NCBI GenBank assembly: GCA_943330925.2
Contig: CALQJP020000077.1
Span: 1 to 8,712, forward strand
DNA: 8,712 bases
Source of the DNA: Chryseobacterium gleum
Lineage (GTDB): Bacteria; Bacteroidota; Bacteroidia; Flavobacteriales_D; Sanyastnellaceae
Direction: 5' to 3'
Part shown: positions 6,301 to 8,712 of the stretch, in pieces
How the letters are laid out: each line of letters starts with the position of its first letter
Numbering within the stretch: position 1 is the stretch's first letter
Made by a program: the position numbers and the translations under genes
The notes under the pieces: model-generated
The model's database searches: none
Told to the model about the DNA's origin: nothing
What the model saw: only the letters and a program-made list of their open reading frames with translations

Positions 6301-8712
6301 ATGAAAAAACTTCTACTTGTCACTTTGCTCGCCGCAGTAGTATGCGCATCAGCTCTTGCACAAGAACATTATTACACTGCTCCTTTCAACGCTCGTTATT
6401 CGCGCAAAATGACTGAAGAACAGCTGTACAGTATGCCTTTTCTTCAAAAGATGTCGAAGGAAGATTGGGTTCATTTCACCAAGGATCCGCGCTTTGATGC
6501 AGACCGAGTTGCACGCCTGAAAACCGATTGGAAGCGCGAACATCAGCAGACACGCCGTCAAATGCGCACAAGCCAGACTTCGGGCGAATCGAACTGCTAT
6601 TGGATCGAGCCAACCAGCGAATACACGCACCCGAACCCTATTCAATGGCCCGGAAGCCCAGGCAACAGCACGGATAATTTCAGCGCGCCTATCAACCTTG
6701 GCTGGAACTTCAATTTCTTCGGTACCAACTACAACCAGATTGTTATTACTACAAAGGGAACGGTTGTGCTTGGAAACACAGGCTACATCGACTTTACACC
6801 TTCAGCCTTCCCCGACCCACTGGGCACTGAAACCAACCAGCAGTACAACCACCTCTCCGCCTTTTGGTCTGATTTCGACTTTGGAGCGAGCGGTGAACTT
6901 TACTACTTGCTCACTCCCGAAGCACTTTACATCAACTACATCAACGTGGGTTACTGGCCCAACTTCGACGACAAGACCAACTCATTTCAAATCATCATTA
7001 CGCCCGATGGCAGCAACGTAATTGGCGGAGGCAACAACGTACAATTCGTTTACCTCGACATGCAGTGGGCGAATAGCCAAATCAGCGGCGCTACAGGTGG
7101 CTGCGATGCCAACAACAACTTCGCTATTGTAGGTGCCGACCGCTCATCGGGCACTCAGCACTATGCTTTCGGCCGATTCAACATTTGCAATTCGACCGCA
7201 TGGGATGGCCCATACGGTGTGCAGCAGGCAAATGAAGACGGTGTTGACTGGCTCGACGGTCGTGTCATTGCGTTCAATACCGGCGTTTCAAACTTCGTAT
7301 CAAACCAACCTCCGATTCCCGTAGGTGAAGCCTGCGACACCATCACCATGTGCGTGGGTGAATCGTTTGACTTCAATTTGGCATTTACCAGCCCAGAAGC
7401 CACACAATCGACCAGCATTGCGTTCACGCAAAGCAGCACGGGCTTCACTGCAACTTCGACTCCCGGAAATGCAGCCGTTCTCAACAACGCAACATTCACG
7501 GCGAGCGCAGCCAACATCGGCGCCAACACCGTCACGATTACCGCTACCGACAATGGTATACCCGCCGCATCGACCACAGTTACATATACATTCCTGGTTG
7601 AAGACGTTGAAGCCCCGCCGATTCAAATCTCCGGTGTGTTGAACATCTGCGCGGGCCAGGTAACCGAACTGACCGCGACCGATGGATTCGACTCCTACTC
7701 GTGGAGCAATGGATCTTCAGGTCAAACAGCCGACGTATCGCAGCCCGGCAACATCACCGTTGTAGGCGCATTCGGCTTTTGCTCATCCGTTGCAACGGCT
7801 TTTGTGGATGTGACACCGTATTTCATTCCTCAATTGGAAGGTGGTAACCTACCGATCGAAATTTGTCCGGGTATCGACACCGTGGTTTGTGTACTCGGTG
7901 AGTATGCTAGTTACCAATGGCAAATATCACCGGGCTACGATGGTGAGTTTGTGCCGGGTACACCACTCGATGAAGCCTGTGCTCAAGTTACCGGTAACGT
8001 CAATGGTAACTATGAAATCTTAGTTACCGATGCGGCCGGTTGTCAGGGCTTCAACATTAAACTCGTTACTACATCGCCTTCAACTCCGTGTCTCACCAAC
8101 GAAGACAACAACGGCATTCGCTGCAATGGTCTGCAAGAACTCGACTTCTGCGGATACTCTGTGCCTCCGGAAGACAACCTGATTATTTATGCCCTCAGCA
8201 CCAACCAAAACGGATGGCAGGGTTCGTTCATCAACATCTACGTTTATCCTGCAGACGGTGGTCCGGTAGAAGAGTACTTCCTCACCTCTTTCGGCGCACT
8301 CACGCTGTTCGATGACATCTTGATTGGCGCAGGCGACAGCGTGTCGATTGAGTACTTCGCCAACGGCAACAACTTCCAAGGTAACTCACTCTGGGTGATC
8401 AACTGCGGACAAAGCGCTCCGACCATTATTCCTGCGCCGCTTACTACCGGTCTCGTTTGGTCGGGTGCATCAACCTGCGTTACAACAGGCTTAGACGGCA
8501 CATGGGCTGTAACGGGCCCGGGCGGTTGGTCGTTTTCGGACCCTTCACAAATGACCACCACGTGGACGCCTTCACAGTATGGCGTTTACGAACTTTGTTT
8601 CTCGAATGCCAACTGCGCTTTTGATTATTGCTACGACATTGAATTCGCACAAGCACCTACCATTTCCATCAACCCAGGAAGTAACGTAGCTCTTTGTGAT
8701 TCCGAAACCTCA
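6301..8712 (+). CDS. Giant secreted surface protein with nidogen-like N-terminal region and Ig-like modules (3' partial)
   Basis: The frame runs uninterrupted from the ATG at 6301 to the last base, giving 804 codons with no stop. Residues 1-20 are a classical signal peptide (MKKLLLV...ASALA, cleavage before Q21). Residues 37-88 are charged and probably helical. Residues about 130-327 resemble a nidogen extracellular (NIDO) region: NFNFFGTNYNQIVITTKGTV, then AFWSDFDF, Y213-I-N-V-G-Y-W, NSFQIIITPDGS, VQFVYLDMQW and a closing DWLDGRVIAFN. Residues 341-434 are cadherin-like/Ig-like (TVTITATDNG). Residues 441-504 form an Ig/PKD-like module (ICAG...YSWSNGSSG) and 515-595 another. Residues 601-702 are a distinct beta-sandwich, and another Ig-like module starts near 713. 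Roughly two Cys occur per module. A type B sorting domain is expected at the unseen C-terminus but not shown. No Shine-Dalgarno is visible. Likely role: surface adhesion; ligand unknown. Confidence 0.92.
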   Translation, partial: MKKLLLVTLLAAVVCASALAQEHYYTAPFNARYSRKMTEEQLYSMPFLQKMSKEDWVHFTKDPRFDADRVARLKTDWKREHQQTRRQMRTSQTSGESNCYWIEPTSEYTHPNPIQWPGSPGNSTDNFSAPINLGWNFNFFGTNYNQIVITTKGTVVLGNTGYIDFTPSAFPDPLGTETNQQYNHLSAFWSDFDFGASGELYYLLTPEALYINYINVGYWPNFDDKTNSFQIIITPDGSNVIGGGNNVQFVYLDMQWANSQISGATGGCDANNNFAIVGADRSSGTQHYAFGRFNICNSTAWDGPYGVQQANEDGVDWLDGRVIAFNTGVSNFVSNQPPIPVGEACDTITMCVGESFDFNLAFTSPEATQSTSIAFTQSSTGFTATSTPGNAAVLNNATFTASAANIGANTVTITATDNGIPAASTTVTYTFLVEDVEAPPIQISGVLNICAGQVTELTATDGFDSYSWSNGSSGQTADVSQPGNITVVGAFGFCSSVATAFVDVTPYFIPQLEGGNLPIEICPGIDTVVCVLGEYASYQWQISPGYDGEFVPGTPLDEACAQVTGNVNGNYEILVTDAAGCQGFNIKLVTTSPSTPCLTNEDNNGIRCNGLQELDFCGYSVPPEDNLIIYALSTNQNGWQGSFINIYVYPADGGPVEEYFLTSFGALTLFDDILIGAGDSVSIEYFANGNNFQGNSLWVINCGQSAPTIIPAPLTTGLVWSGASTCVTTGLDGTWAVTGPGGWSFSDPSQMTTTWTPSQYGVYELCFSNANCAFDYCYDIEFAQAPTISINPGSNVALCDSETS

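Noticed and set aside
7161..7577. 138-codon minus-strand frame opposite the second adhesin
   Set aside because: The second adhesin frame is open through the whole region with clear NIDO and Ig-like patterns, and the opposite frame has no supporting features.

Overview
The window comes from a member of the Bacteroidota, most likely a gliding or surface-associated lineage of the Flavobacteriia/Saprospiria/Chitinophagia type. Three things point there: two proteins end in the type IX secretion system (T9SS) type B sorting domain (CHU_C family, 'gliding motility-associated C-terminal domain'); very large secreted proteins are built from tandem Ig-like/PKD-like modules; and there is a TAnnTTTG-type -7 promoter element. 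Base composition looks even, at roughly half G+C by eye, with no sign of a mobile element, RNA gene or CRISPR array.

All four genes are on the + strand and tightly spaced. (1) Positions 1-4590 are the 3' part of a giant secreted adhesin-like protein, at least 1529 residues, of about 15-16 Ig-like/PKD-like modules closed by a canonical type B sorting domain; its start lies upstream. (2) After 75 bp comes an ECF-type RNA polymerase sigma factor (4666-5214). (3) Overlapping its end by 17 bp is a 344-residue predicted single-pass membrane protein (5198-6232). It has a short cytoplasmic tail like those encoded beside Bacteroidota ECF sigma factors, one transmembrane helix, a long disordered linker, a PKD domain and a divergent type B sorting domain. 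(4) After 68 bp, which hold a TATATTTG element and a perfect 14-bp palindrome, a second giant secreted protein begins at 6301 and is still open at the window edge (804 residues seen). It has a signal peptide, a nidogen-like (NIDO) region and further beta-sandwich modules.

The most interesting reading is that genes 2 and 3 form a sigma/anti-sigma pair whose periplasmic sensor is a T9SS cargo-recognition domain held to the inner membrane. It would sit between two likely or certain T9SS cargo genes and could couple their expression to the state of the secretion machine. The architecture is read directly from sequence; the anti-sigma role and the sensing model are inference. No PorP/SprF-like partner gene, often found beside type B cargo genes, is present here.
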